NCBI GenBank assembly: GCA_031549885.1
Contig: JAVBPD010000086.1
Span: 1 to 31,222 of the forward strand
DNA length: 31,222 bases
Reading direction: 5' to 3'
Origin: WQUF01 sp031549885
GTDB lineage: Bacteria; Bacillota; Clostridia; Clostridiales; Clostridiaceae
The position numbers were made by a program, and so were the translations under genes. How positions within the stretch are numbered: position 1 is the first letter of the stretch; the number at the start of each line of letters is the position of its first letter. The notes beneath the pieces are model-generated. The model was not told the DNA's origin. It ran no database searches and was given only the letters and a program-made list of their open reading frames with translations. This document shows, piece by piece, positions 23,654-31,222 of this stretch.

Positions 23654-24982
23654 ATGGAAAGTTTGATAATTCCACTTATAAATGAAAACCTTACCACCCT
23701 TAAAATCAGATATGATTTTAAAAATGATATAGTTAGGTTGTATGCTGCAAAAGAATGGGATAAGGATTTAGATTTTTCATTTTATAATAAAGATTTTTAT
23801 TTGGGAAATATTCTTACCTGTAATGCTCGCTATTTAAACACTGCTGAAGTTAGGGAATTATATGAAAAACATGGTTTAAGTGACTATTTAAATAAAATAA
23901 TTAATTTAATGCGTGAAGGTAAACATTTTGGACTAGATTGTCTATTTCATGAAGGTTTTAACATACGCTTTTTTTGTGGAATTCATAATTCTAAAAGGGG
24001 AATTAATAATAAAAGTCATGCTATACATGCTGGAGCAACTAGAAGACATCCTTTAGAGGATGAGGAATTAAGCGTTATAATAGATGCCTTAAATTTAAGT
24101 CGTGCTATGAGCTTTAAAAATGTTGCAGCTGATATACCTTTTGGAGGTTGTAAGTCTGCTGTCCATATGGATCCACTTGATATAGATAATATGGGAATTA
24201 TGGGATTTTTATCTTACTGTGCTGACTCTACACGTTGCTTAACAGGACCTGATATGAATTTGCCAAAAGAAATGGTTTCTGTTTTAAATAAAAATTTCAC
24301 AATGCAGTATTGCGGTGGACCTGGTTCGCCTTTAGGGGATACTGCTATACCAACTGCATATGGAGCTTATCTTGCTTTAAAACAAGCGGTTAAATTTAAA
24401 GAGGGCACAGATAGTTTAGATAAAAAAACTATAGCAGTTCAAGGGTTAGGTTCTGTGGGCTTTAATATGGCAAAATATCTTTTAAAAGAAGATGTAAGAT
24501 TATTTGTATCTGATGTAAATGTTTTAAGAGTGGAAAAATTAATTTCAGAATATTCTGATAGAACAATAATACCAATACCCTCTGATGAAATTTTATACGT
24601 TAATGCAGATATACTTTGCCCATGCGCCATGGGTGGAATAATAGATGAAGATATTATTTCTAAACTTAATTTTAAATATGTTTTTGGTCCAGCTAATAAC
24701 CAATTAAAAGCAACCAATCAAGAAGAAGAAATAAGGCTTGCAAAAATTTTAGAAGAGAGAGGAATACTATTTCAAACTGAATGGTGGCATAATTGTGCTG
24801 GGGTTTTAGCTGCAGCTCTTGAATATATCCATGGCAAAGATATTACTTATGATATTTTAGAAAAACAAGTTGAAAATACTCTCCCAAGAAAGACATGGGA
24901 AAATTTAAATAAAGCAAAGGAGATTGGCATTACACCTACAGAGTGTGCATATGTAAGCTGTCAAAATCTTATTTATAGTTAG
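23654..24982 (+). CDS. Glu/Leu/Phe/Val dehydrogenase family amino acid dehydrogenase
   Basis: This 442-residue NAD(P)-dependent oxidative deaminase turns an amino acid into its 2-oxoacid plus ammonia. Family motifs are the catalytic lysine K167 in 'IPFGGCKSAV', D200 in 'LTGPDMN', 'GDTAIPTAYGAYLAL' (228-242), the dinucleotide motif 'GLGSVG' (264-269), 'CPCAMGGIID', and 'GPANNQLK'. The latter groups it nearer leucine/phenylalanine dehydrogenases than to clostridial glutamate dehydrogenase. It is about 75 residues longer than leucine dehydrogenase because of an extra N-terminal region of about 90 residues with no family I recognise. It starts at ATG 23654 after ATGGAGGA. As first gene of the operon it would supply the 2-oxoacid for IorAB. 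Confidence 0.87.
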   Translation: MESLIIPLINENLTTLKIRYDFKNDIVRLYAAKEWDKDLDFSFYNKDFYLGNILTCNARYLNTAEVRELYEKHGLSDYLNKIINLMREGKHFGLDCLFHEGFNIRFFCGIHNSKRGINNKSHAIHAGATRRHPLEDEELSVIIDALNLSRAMSFKNVAADIPFGGCKSAVHMDPLDIDNMGIMGFLSYCADSTRCLTGPDMNLPKEMVSVLNKNFTMQYCGGPGSPLGDTAIPTAYGAYLALKQAVKFKEGTDSLDKKTIAVQGLGSVGFNMAKYLLKEDVRLFVSDVNVLRVEKLISEYSDRTIIPIPSDEILYVNADILCPCAMGGIIDEDIISKLNFKYVFGPANNQLKATNQEEEIRLAKILEERGILFQTEWWHNCAGVLAAALEYIHGKDITYDILEKQVENTLPRKTWENLNKAKEIGITPTECAYVSCQNLIYS

Positions 24983-24996
24983 GAAGGTGATTTTTA

Positions 24997-25896
24997 ATGG
25001 AATTTAAAAATTTTTCTGATCTGCAAAGTAAATTAATAAAGAGAGAAAATAAAACCATTATTATTGCAGCTGCTCATGATAAACATACTTTAGAAGCTCT
25101 TTTTGATGCTATGGAGACCATACCACTAGATTATATATTAATAGGTGATGAAAAGAAAATTTATGAAATATGCAAAAGTTTAGGAAAAGAATTGATAAAA
25201 GATAGAGTATTTAATACTGAAAATGATGATGAATCTGCATTTAAAGCTGTTGAATATATTAAAAGTGGCATGGGAGACGTTTTAATGAAAGGCCTAATGC
25301 AAACTGCAACACTTTTAAAAGCAGTTGTAAATAAAGAAACGGGAATTGGGGAAAATGCTGTTATGTCTCATATGGCTGTGGTAGAATCTCCTAATTATCA
25401 TAAGCTTTTGTTTATAACAGATGGTGGCATGTGCCCTCACCCAGACCTTTTACAAAAAGAAGAGATAACTCGAAATGCAGTAAGCTTTCTTCATAAATTA
25501 GGATATGAAAAGCCCAATGTTGCTGCTCTTTGTGCAGTTGAGACTATTAGTGAAAAGATGCCAGAAACTGTTCATGCAAGTAAACTTCAAGATTTAAGTG
25601 AAAAAGGTGAATTTGGACCTTGTGTTCTAGAAGGACCTCTATCATTTGATATTGCAATAAGTAAAGAGTCTTCTGATATAAAAGGTGCCACAAGCGAGAT
25701 TTGCGGAAACGTTGATTTGCTTATTTGTGATAACATGGCAACAGGAAATATTTTAACAAAAGGGCTTATATACCTAGCAAAAGCTCGCATGGCAGGGTGT
25801 ATCATAGGAGCTAAGGTGCCAATCGTTTTAGTTTCTAGAGGAGCAAGTACTGATGAAAAGAGGCTTTCTATAATGTTGTCTTTGGCAGTTAAATGA
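24997..25896 (+). CDS. ptb: Phosphate butyryltransferase-like acyltransferase
   Basis: This 299-residue member of the phosphate acetyl/butyryltransferase family converts acyl-CoA plus phosphate to acyl phosphate. Seen are 'LMKGLMQTATLLKAVV', 'HMAVVESPNYHKLLFITDGG', 'GPLSFDIAISKES', 'DLLICDNMATGNILTKGLIY' and 'PIVLVSRGASTDEKRLS', all family-typical. Its length is normal. It starts at ATG 24997 after AGGAAGGTGA, 14 bases after the dehydrogenase. Pairing with a butyrate-kinase-like gene and IorAB, rather than with butyryl-CoA genes, suggests branched-chain or aryl-acetyl-CoA as substrate. Confidence 0.9.
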   Translation: MEFKNFSDLQSKLIKRENKTIIIAAAHDKHTLEALFDAMETIPLDYILIGDEKKIYEICKSLGKELIKDRVFNTENDDESAFKAVEYIKSGMGDVLMKGLMQTATLLKAVVNKETGIGENAVMSHMAVVESPNYHKLLFITDGGMCPHPDLLQKEEITRNAVSFLHKLGYEKPNVAALCAVETISEKMPETVHASKLQDLSEKGEFGPCVLEGPLSFDIAISKESSDIKGATSEICGNVDLLICDNMATGNILTKGLIYLAKARMAGCIIGAKVPIVLVSRGASTDEKRLSIMLSLAVK

Positions 25897-25917
25897 TTTT
25901 TGAAAGGAGTTTATTTA

Positions 25918-27699
25918 ATGAAAAGGTTATTGACAGGTAATGAAGCATTTGCTCGTGCAGCATATGAAGCAGGAGTATCTTTTGCATCAGCTTACCCTGG
26001 TACTCCAAGTACAGAGATTTTAGAAAATATAACTTTATATAAAGAAATTGTTTCAGAATGGGCGCCTAATGAAAAGGTGGCGCTTGAAGCTTGCTGCGGG
26101 GCGTCTATTGGCGGTGTTAGAAGCCTTGCTTCTATGAAACATGTAGGAGTTAATGTAGCAGCAGATCCACTTTTCACATTTTCATATACTGGTGTCAATG
26201 GAGGGATGGTTTTAATTAGTGCAGATGAGCCAGGACAGCATTCATCTCAAAATGAACAGGATAATAGATATTATGCACTTTCAGCAAAGCTTCCCATGCT
26301 TGAACCAGCAAATAGCAATGAATGCAAAGATATGCTTATTGCAGCTTATGATTTAAGTGAAGAATATAATACTCCTGTTCTTGTAAGAGCTACAACTAGA
26401 GTATGCCATTCAAAGAGCATAGTTGAATGCTTTGATAGGAAAGAGGTAAAACCTAAGGAATATAAAAAAGATGTGACAAAATATATAATTGTTCCAGCTA
26501 TGGCAAAAGGTCTTAGAGTTAGGGTTGAGCATCGCATGAACAGGTTAAAGGAATATACAGAAAAAAGCCCTTTTAATTTTATTGAAAAAGGAAATGGAAA
26601 TATTGGAATTATAACTTCAGGAATGTGTTATCATTATGCTAGGGAAGTATTTGGTGAAGAAGCTAATTATTTAAAATTAGGATTTACAAATCCACTGCCA
26701 ACAGAATTGTTACATGAGTTTTATAAATTAGTCGATAAGGTTTATATTATTGAAGAAAATGATCCATATATTGAAGAATGGGTAAAAGCTTGTGGATATA
26801 AATGCCATGGGAAGGATACATTTCCTGCATTTGGTGAAATGACCCCAGATGTTATAAGGAAGTCAGTTTTTGGAAAAGAATTTGATGTAATTTCGTATAA
26901 TAGAGAACTTGTGGTTCCACGCCCTCCAGTTTTATGCGCAGGTTGCCCTCACAGAGGTTTATTTTATGAGCTTGCTAAAAAGAAAAATACAATTATATCT
27001 GGAGACATTGGATGCTATACCTTAGCTTTTTCTGACCCATATAATGCTATGGATATTACTATTTGCATGGGGGCAGCTTTTAGCGCAGGTCATGGAGTGC
27101 AAAAAGCTATGGATATTTCTAAAAGGGATACTAGAGTTGTTTCCGTTATGGGCGATTCTACGTTTTTTCATACAGGAATAAATTCTTTAATTGAGGTTTT
27201 ATACAATGATAGCAAGACCATTTGTATTATACTAGACAATAGAATTACTGCCATGACAGGACATCAAGAAAATCCAAGCACTGGAAAAAATGCATCAGGG
27301 AAAAGGGCTTTAGAAATGGATATTGAAAAGGTGGTAAGGTCTTTAGGAGCAAAAAATGTATATGTCATCAATCCAAACGATTTAAAAGAGGTGCGAGAAA
27401 CTTTAAATGAAGCATATAAAAAGGATGAGCCTTCAGTTATAATTACTCGCTGGCCTTGCGCTCTAAAGAAGCTTAGCATTGAAGAAAAAGAAGAATTTGG
27501 AGAAAAAATTTTTAATAAAAAATATGAAGTTGACCCTGAAAAATGCATTGCTTGTAAAGCTTGTATAAGAAGTGGTTGTCCTGCTATATCTATAGATTTA
27601 AATATAAATAAAAGCACTATAGATTATACTCAATGCGTTGGTTGCAGCGTTTGCGCTCAAATATGTCCGAAAAATGCTATAAATGAAGCAAGAAAGTGA
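25918..27699 (+). CDS. iorA: Indolepyruvate:ferredoxin oxidoreductase alpha subunit
   Basis: This 593-residue TPP-dependent 2-oxoacid oxidoreductase converts an arylpyruvate or related 2-oxoacid plus CoA to acyl-CoA, CO2 and reduced ferredoxin. The start is ATG 25918 after GAAAGGAG; a TTG at 25900 overlaps that site. The N-terminal pyrimidine domain has 'AYPGTPSTEIL' and 'NEKVALEACCGASIGG'. The TPP domain has 'CAGCPHRGLFYEL', 'SGDIGCYTL', 'GDSTFFHTGINSL' and 'LDNRITAMTGHQENP', which includes the IorA-specific NRITAMTGHQ. The C-terminus (about 543-584) carries two 4Fe-4S motifs, 'CIACKACIRSGCP' and 'CVGCSVCAQICP'. It is followed by iorB. Confidence 0.95.
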   Translation: MKRLLTGNEAFARAAYEAGVSFASAYPGTPSTEILENITLYKEIVSEWAPNEKVALEACCGASIGGVRSLASMKHVGVNVAADPLFTFSYTGVNGGMVLISADEPGQHSSQNEQDNRYYALSAKLPMLEPANSNECKDMLIAAYDLSEEYNTPVLVRATTRVCHSKSIVECFDRKEVKPKEYKKDVTKYIIVPAMAKGLRVRVEHRMNRLKEYTEKSPFNFIEKGNGNIGIITSGMCYHYAREVFGEEANYLKLGFTNPLPTELLHEFYKLVDKVYIIEENDPYIEEWVKACGYKCHGKDTFPAFGEMTPDVIRKSVFGKEFDVISYNRELVVPRPPVLCAGCPHRGLFYELAKKKNTIISGDIGCYTLAFSDPYNAMDITICMGAAFSAGHGVQKAMDISKRDTRVVSVMGDSTFFHTGINSLIEVLYNDSKTICIILDNRITAMTGHQENPSTGKNASGKRALEMDIEKVVRSLGAKNVYVINPNDLKEVRETLNEAYKKDEPSVIITRWPCALKKLSIEEKEEFGEKIFNKKYEVDPEKCIACKACIRSGCPAISIDLNINKSTIDYTQCVGCSVCAQICPKNAINEARK

Positions 27700-27709
27700 G
27701 GAGATTTAA

Positions 27710-28291
27710 ATGACTAAAAATATTTTATTAGTTGGAGTTGGCGGTCAAGGAACTATACTTGCAAGCAAAATCCTCACTGAAGGGCTTATGGAAGCAGGTT
27801 ATGATGTAAAAATGAGTGAGATACATGGGATGAGCCAAAGGGGAGGATCTGTTTCATCTCAAGTGAGATTTTCAGATAAGGTTCAATCTCCTGTTATAGA
27901 AAAGGGATCTTCTGATATTTTAGTAGCCTTTGAAAAAATGGAAGCTTTAAGGTGGCTTGAATACGCAAAACCTAATTCTATCTGTGTTGTAAATGATTAT
28001 GAAATAAAACCTATGCCTGTTATATCAGGTAAGGCTTCTTATTCTAAAGACATTGTGCAAGAGCTTAAAAGTCATATAAAGGTTTTTTCAATTGATGCTT
28101 TTAACGAAGCAACTTCTTTAGGAAATTCTCGTGCTTTAAATATGATATTATTAGGTGCTACAATAAGAATTATGGAACTAGAAAGCATTGATTGGGGCAA
28201 TATTATAAAAAATAATGTTAAACCTAGCTTTGTAGAATTAAATATAAAAGCTTTTGAAAGAGGCAAAAATATTATTGATTTAGAAAGGTGA
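27710..28291 (+). CDS. iorB: Indolepyruvate:ferredoxin oxidoreductase beta subunit
   Basis: This 193-residue gamma-type domain subunit completes the IorAB enzyme. Typical marks are 'LLVGVGGQGTILASKIL' (6-22), 'SEIHGMSQRGGSVSSQVRF' (36-54) and 'DILVAFEKMEALRWL'. Its length is normal. It starts at ATG 27710 after TGAGGAG, 10 bases after iorA. Its stop lies 5 bases before the kinase start, so the five genes are tightly packed. Confidence 0.94.
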   Translation: MTKNILLVGVGGQGTILASKILTEGLMEAGYDVKMSEIHGMSQRGGSVSSQVRFSDKVQSPVIEKGSSDILVAFEKMEALRWLEYAKPNSICVVNDYEIKPMPVISGKASYSKDIVQELKSHIKVFSIDAFNEATSLGNSRALNMILLGATIRIMELESIDWGNIIKNNVKPSFVELNIKAFERGKNIIDLER

Positions 28292-28296
28292 GAAAA

Positions 28297-29355
28297 ATGC
28301 CATATTTAATTTTAGCAATTAATCCAGGTTCAACTAGCACAAAGATTGGCCTTTTTTCAGATAATAAACTTATTTTTAAGGAAAGCATTGAGCATAAAGA
28401 TTTGAGTAAGTACGATAGTATAATTGATCAAAAAGATATGAGAAAAGAAATGGTGATTAATGCTTTAGAGAAACATAATTTTTCTATTTCAAATTTAAAT
28501 GCTGTGGTAGGCAGAGGAGGAATCCTTCCTCCAATTGAAACTGGCGGATATATTGTTAATGATAAATTAAGAAATCTCTTAGAAAGCGATGCCCTGCCTC
28601 CTCATGCTTCAAATTTAGGAGGTATTTTGGCGGCTGATATTGCAAAAGAAGCTTCCGGAATTCCAGCATATATTTATGATGCAGTTTCAGCAGGTGAACT
28701 TCCTGAGGTTGCTAAAATAACAGGTATACCTGAGATTATTCGCTCAAGCTTTAGTCATGTTTTAAATAGTAGATCTGTTGCTATGCGTTATGCAAATTCT
28801 TTAAATAAATCTTTTAATGATATGAGGCTTATTGTAGCACACCTTGGTGGAGGGATCACTATTAGCGCTTATGAAAATGGTAAAATGATAGATTCAATAT
28901 CTGATGATAATGGACCGTTTGCCCCAATGCGATCTGGGAATGTTCCACTACTTCAAGTAATTGAACTTTGCTTTAGTGGGAAATATACAAAAAAAGAGAT
29001 GCTTAAAAAGGTGAGAGGAGAAGGAGGCATTTATGCTCTTTTAGGAACAGCTGACATACAAGAAGTTGAAAAGAGAATTGCAGATGGGGATAAGATGGCA
29101 AAGTTAGTCCTTGATGCTCAAGTTTTGCAAATTGCAAAAGGCATAGGTCAAATTTCACCAGTTTTAAAAGGGAAATGCGATGCTATAATTTTAACTGGTG
29201 GTATTGCCAATTCATCTTTTATTGTTGAAGGGGTAAAAGAATATGTAAATTTTATAGCTAAAATTGAACTTATACCAGGTGAATTTGAGCTTGAAGCTTT
29301 AGCAGAGGGAGCGCTTAGAATTTTAAATGGTGATGAAATAGTTCATGAGATGTAA
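28297..29355 (+). CDS. buk: Butyrate kinase-like acyl kinase
   Basis: This 352-residue acetokinase-family enzyme converts acyl phosphate plus ADP to acid plus ATP. It starts at ATG 28297 after AAAGGTGAG; a GTG at 28288 is in frame but forms that site. Motifs are 'LAINPGSTSTKIGLF' (6-20), 'DAVSAGELPEVAKITG', 'RSVAMRYA', 'VAHLGGGITISAYENGKMID', 'GPFAPMRSGNVP' and 'AIILTGGIANS'. Length and motifs match butyrate and branched-chain fatty acid kinases rather than acetate kinase. As last gene of the operon it gives the substrate-level ATP. Confidence 0.93.
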   Translation: MPYLILAINPGSTSTKIGLFSDNKLIFKESIEHKDLSKYDSIIDQKDMRKEMVINALEKHNFSISNLNAVVGRGGILPPIETGGYIVNDKLRNLLESDALPPHASNLGGILAADIAKEASGIPAYIYDAVSAGELPEVAKITGIPEIIRSSFSHVLNSRSVAMRYANSLNKSFNDMRLIVAHLGGGITISAYENGKMIDSISDDNGPFAPMRSGNVPLLQVIELCFSGKYTKKEMLKKVRGEGGIYALLGTADIQEVEKRIADGDKMAKLVLDAQVLQIAKGIGQISPVLKGKCDAIILTGGIANSSFIVEGVKEYVNFIAKIELIPGEFELEALAEGALRILNGDEIVHEM

Positions 29356-29400
29356 AAAATATGCTCCTTTTGATTTAGGAGCATATTTTAATTTTTATTT
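29356..29400. terminator. Strong bidirectional terminator after buk
   Basis: AAAATATGCTCCT (29356-29368) pairs perfectly with AGGAGCATATTTT (29377-29389), with an 8-base loop. It is followed by AATTTTTATTTTTTTT. It serves both buk and the convergent DUF916 gene ending at 29388. Confidence 0.88.
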
Positions 29401-30419
29401 TTTTTGGATTTTATAAGTAAAATTATTAAAAATGCAATTATTGATGACAAAACTAAAACTAGACCTACTAATGCAGAATTAATAGAAGTATTTATTTTTT
29501 CAGGCACTGTCATAGCATTATTATTGATCTCTTCACTTTTTTCTTTTTCTATGGCGAATTCTTCATTCCATTCCCAATGCTTATCACCAGCATCTGCAGT
29601 TAACTTTAATGTATATTTACCTGGTTTTAAATTTTCATTTCCCCAATCCATTATAAAGTTAAAATTTGAGTTTGGAGCAGTGGATAGGCCTTCTTTAGAA
29701 AATTCCTTAATTGGAGAGTCTGAATTATTAGAAAAAATTTTCCCAACAAGTTTTAGATCCTTTATAAGAGTAGCTTCGCTATTTTGTATGTTTGAAACTA
29801 TAGCTCTTTTATAATTTACTAAATCAGGTTTAACGCTTTTTAAATGCAAATTAGGAGGTATGTTTTTATTGTTTTCACGTAAAAGTATACCAATTACATA
29901 TCCATATTGATTTTTAATCGTTACATTTTTATCAGTATTATGATCACTTTTTAGCTTTTTCTTAACATTTATACCGCCTAAAATCACTCCATCAAATTCT
30001 TCCTTTGGCATTGTAATGGTAATTTTTAAATCGTAGACTGAATTTGCGTCTATTTGTATTTCCCTTGGATAGTTGGATGCTATTTTAGTAAATGGTATAT
30101 TTAAGCTCTCATCTTTTTTAGATATATCGTCAATGGTATAGTCAATTAAACCATTGCTATTGGTAGTTGCATAGGCAAGAGTTATTTCAAAAGTTTCTTT
30201 TTGTTTGCTTGAATTAAATATTTTAATCACTAGTTCTTGAACATCGCTAGGTTTCATCATTAAATCAAAATATGATTTTGTTTTATCGATTTGATTTTCA
30301 GGGATTACTGCAGATAATCCAAAATCTATATTATTTTCAGATGCGTTAATAATATGTAGATTTATTAAAGCTATATGTATAAATATTAGTAAATAAAAAA
30401 GTAAATAAGCTTTTTTCAT
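29388..30419 (-). CDS. DUF916/DUF3324 membrane-anchored WxL-partner protein
   Basis: This 343-residue surface protein has an N-terminal signal peptide (about 1-26). A first domain like DUF916 ('FDLMMKPSDVQELVIKIFNS' and 'EFDGVILGGINV') is followed by a DUF3324-like domain from about 170 ('YGYVIGILLREN', then 'GKIFSNNSDSPIKEF' and 'NFIMDWGNENLKPGKYTL'). A C-terminal transmembrane helix ('LVGLVLVLSSIIAFLIILLI') ends in a basic tail. In WxL systems DUF916 binds peptidoglycan and DUF3324 helps present WxL proteins. The start ATG 30419 (minus strand) follows AAGGAGAAAATT. It is directly downstream of a WxL-domain gene on the same strand. Confidence 0.85.
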   Translation of the reverse strand: MKKAYLLFYLLIFIHIALINLHIINASENNIDFGLSAVIPENQIDKTKSYFDLMMKPSDVQELVIKIFNSSKQKETFEITLAYATTNSNGLIDYTIDDISKKDESLNIPFTKIASNYPREIQIDANSVYDLKITITMPKEEFDGVILGGINVKKKLKSDHNTDKNVTIKNQYGYVIGILLRENNKNIPPNLHLKSVKPDLVNYKRAIVSNIQNSEATLIKDLKLVGKIFSNNSDSPIKEFSKEGLSTAPNSNFNFIMDWGNENLKPGKYTLKLTADAGDKHWEWNEEFAIEKEKSEEINNNAMTVPEKINTSINSALVGLVLVLSSIIAFLIILLIKSKKNKN

Positions 30420-30458
30420 AATTTTCTCCTTAAGTTATTTCAATTTATAATTTAAAGG

Positions 30459-30502
30459 AAAATCATGCAAAATTAGGTTTTGTCTAAATTATGCATGATT
30501 TT
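30459..30502 (-). terminator. Near-perfect hairpin between WxL and DUF916 genes
   Basis: AAAATCATGCAAAATTAG (30459-30476) pairs with CTAAATTATGCATGATTTT (30484-30502) with one bulge. On the minus strand the stem ends in GATTTTCCTTT. It is probably a partial terminator, giving more WxL protein than its membrane partner. Confidence 0.6.
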
Positions 30503-30524
30503 AATTTTAATACATTATTTGCAT

Positions 30525-31205
30525 TTACTGAGGGGCGTTGCTTAAAGTCCAAGTAATTGTTGCGTTGTGGGTACCGGTTTTCATACTAGCAGCAGGAACA
30601 TATAAACTAACTTTCGCATTTGTTCCACCTGCAGCTGTATCATCTAACCAACTTGTTAACCAAGTTCCCATACCACTGCCAAGGGCTGCATTGCTTACAA
30701 GTGCAGAATCGCCACCAGAAACTAATAACACTGCTGGACTTGTGGGACCATTTAAATTTCCATCCATGGTGGATTGAGATGTTCCATTATTTAGTGATAA
30801 TGTAGCTCCATTTAATGATGGATTTGTTCCATCATTAAATGCACTCATGCTAGCTATAACGCTCCATCCAGATTGACTACCTCTTATATCTGTAACCTGT
30901 ATAAATGGAGCTGTATTTGTTGAATAATAGGTTTGATTTGAGGCAGATACATATTGACCACCAAATGTAAATGATGAAACATGGTTTAATGACAATAACG
31001 ATGGCGGAGTAATTGGATCTGGAAAGTCTGGATTTATTTTTGTTGGATCTGTAGGGTCCATAATATATACATTTTGTATAAAAGTTGTAAAAGTTATAGT
31101 TGCGCTAGATTCTCCTGAATCTGTGCTTGTTGCGTGTATCACTATAGGATTTAATAAATTTGCCAATAATAAAATTGCAATTACTAACTTGTTTTGTAAT
31201 TTCAC
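30525..31205 (-). CDS. WxL-domain surface protein
   Basis: This 226-residue secreted protein has a signal peptide ('LVIAILLLANLLNPIVIHA') and a mature part that is almost wholly a WxL domain. The start is taken as GTG 31205, giving a clean 'MKLQNKL' signal start. The ATG at 31220 would place GGAAGTGAT, the likely ribosome binding site, inside the gene. The first WxL-type motif is 'SGWSVIASM' (near 130), and the second is the C-terminal 'ATITWTLSNAPQ' with W-T-L. 'SFTFGGQYVSASNQTYYS' and 'IQVTDIRG' also match the domain. It attaches non-covalently to peptidoglycan. No Leu-rich repeat or adhesin domain is fused to it. The adjacent DUF916 gene is its usual partner. Confidence 0.87.
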   Translation of the reverse strand: MKLQNKLVIAILLLANLLNPIVIHATSTDSGESSATITFTTFIQNVYIMDPTDPTKINPDFPDPITPPSLLSLNHVSSFTFGGQYVSASNQTYYSTNTAPFIQVTDIRGSQSGWSVIASMSAFNDGTNPSLNGATLSLNNGTSQSTMDGNLNGPTSPAVLLVSGGDSALVSNAALGSGMGTWLTSWLDDTAAGGTNAKVSLYVPAASMKTGTHNATITWTLSNAPQ

Positions 31206-31222
31206 AATATCACTTCCCATAA

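Overview
The window comes from a low-G+C Gram-positive anaerobe, most likely a host-associated clostridium. The evidence is strongly A/T-biased codon use with AGA arginines, GGAGG-type ribosome binding sites, frequent TTG/GTG starts, a butyrate-kinase-type amino acid fermentation operon, a Cys-type sulfatase with a GH112 phosphorylase, and a WxL surface-protein pair. No rRNA, tRNA or CRISPR array was seen.

Layout. (1) 1-590: edge-truncated ParB-like gene on the minus strand. (2) 835-6024: two tandem aromatic-amino-acid-lyase homologues, both lacking the Ala-Ser-Gly triad that makes the MIO cofactor, then a BCCT betaine-type transporter and the [2Fe-2S] subunit of a molybdenum hydroxylase. (3) 6048-9339: an unrelated-looking interruption with a frameshifted hicA, an intact hicB, a fucose-isomerase-family enzyme, a compositionally foreign GNAT acetyltransferase and a protein built of eight exact 15-residue repeats. 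(4) 9439-12538: FAD and molybdopterin subunits of the molybdenum hydroxylase. (5) 12604-15316: a corrinoid methyl-transfer set: methyltetrahydrofolate-type methyltransferase and corrinoid protein on the minus strand, with a divergent UroD/MtaA-fold methyltransferase. (6) 15341-23507: host-glycan module with GH112 phosphorylase, AraC regulator, sugar ABC binding protein and two permeases (no ATPase), and a sulfatase. (7) 23654-29355: a five-gene operon for oxidative amino acid fermentation with ATP gain: dehydrogenase, phosphate acyltransferase, IorA, IorB, acyl kinase. (8) 29388-31205: DUF916/DUF3324 protein and WxL protein on the minus strand.

How the genes may work together. The best candidate for an undescribed system is region 2 plus region 4. 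Two MIO-less lyase paralogues next to a transporter family specific for quaternary ammonium compounds suggest uptake of an amino acid betaine and elimination of trimethylamine. Ergothionase is the known MIO-less precedent, so ergothioneine, hercynine or a related betaine is the leading substrate guess. The molybdenum hydroxylase may then oxidise the heteroaromatic product. The substrate is inferred, not read from sequence. Region 7 reads as a complete chain from amino acid to 2-oxoacid, acyl-CoA, acyl phosphate, and acid plus ATP.

Several starts were moved downstream from the longest reading frame because the upstream codons lie inside terminators, hairpins or ribosome binding sites: 2383, 8168, 14246, 15341, 17596, 20218, 25918, 28297 and 31205 (minus).
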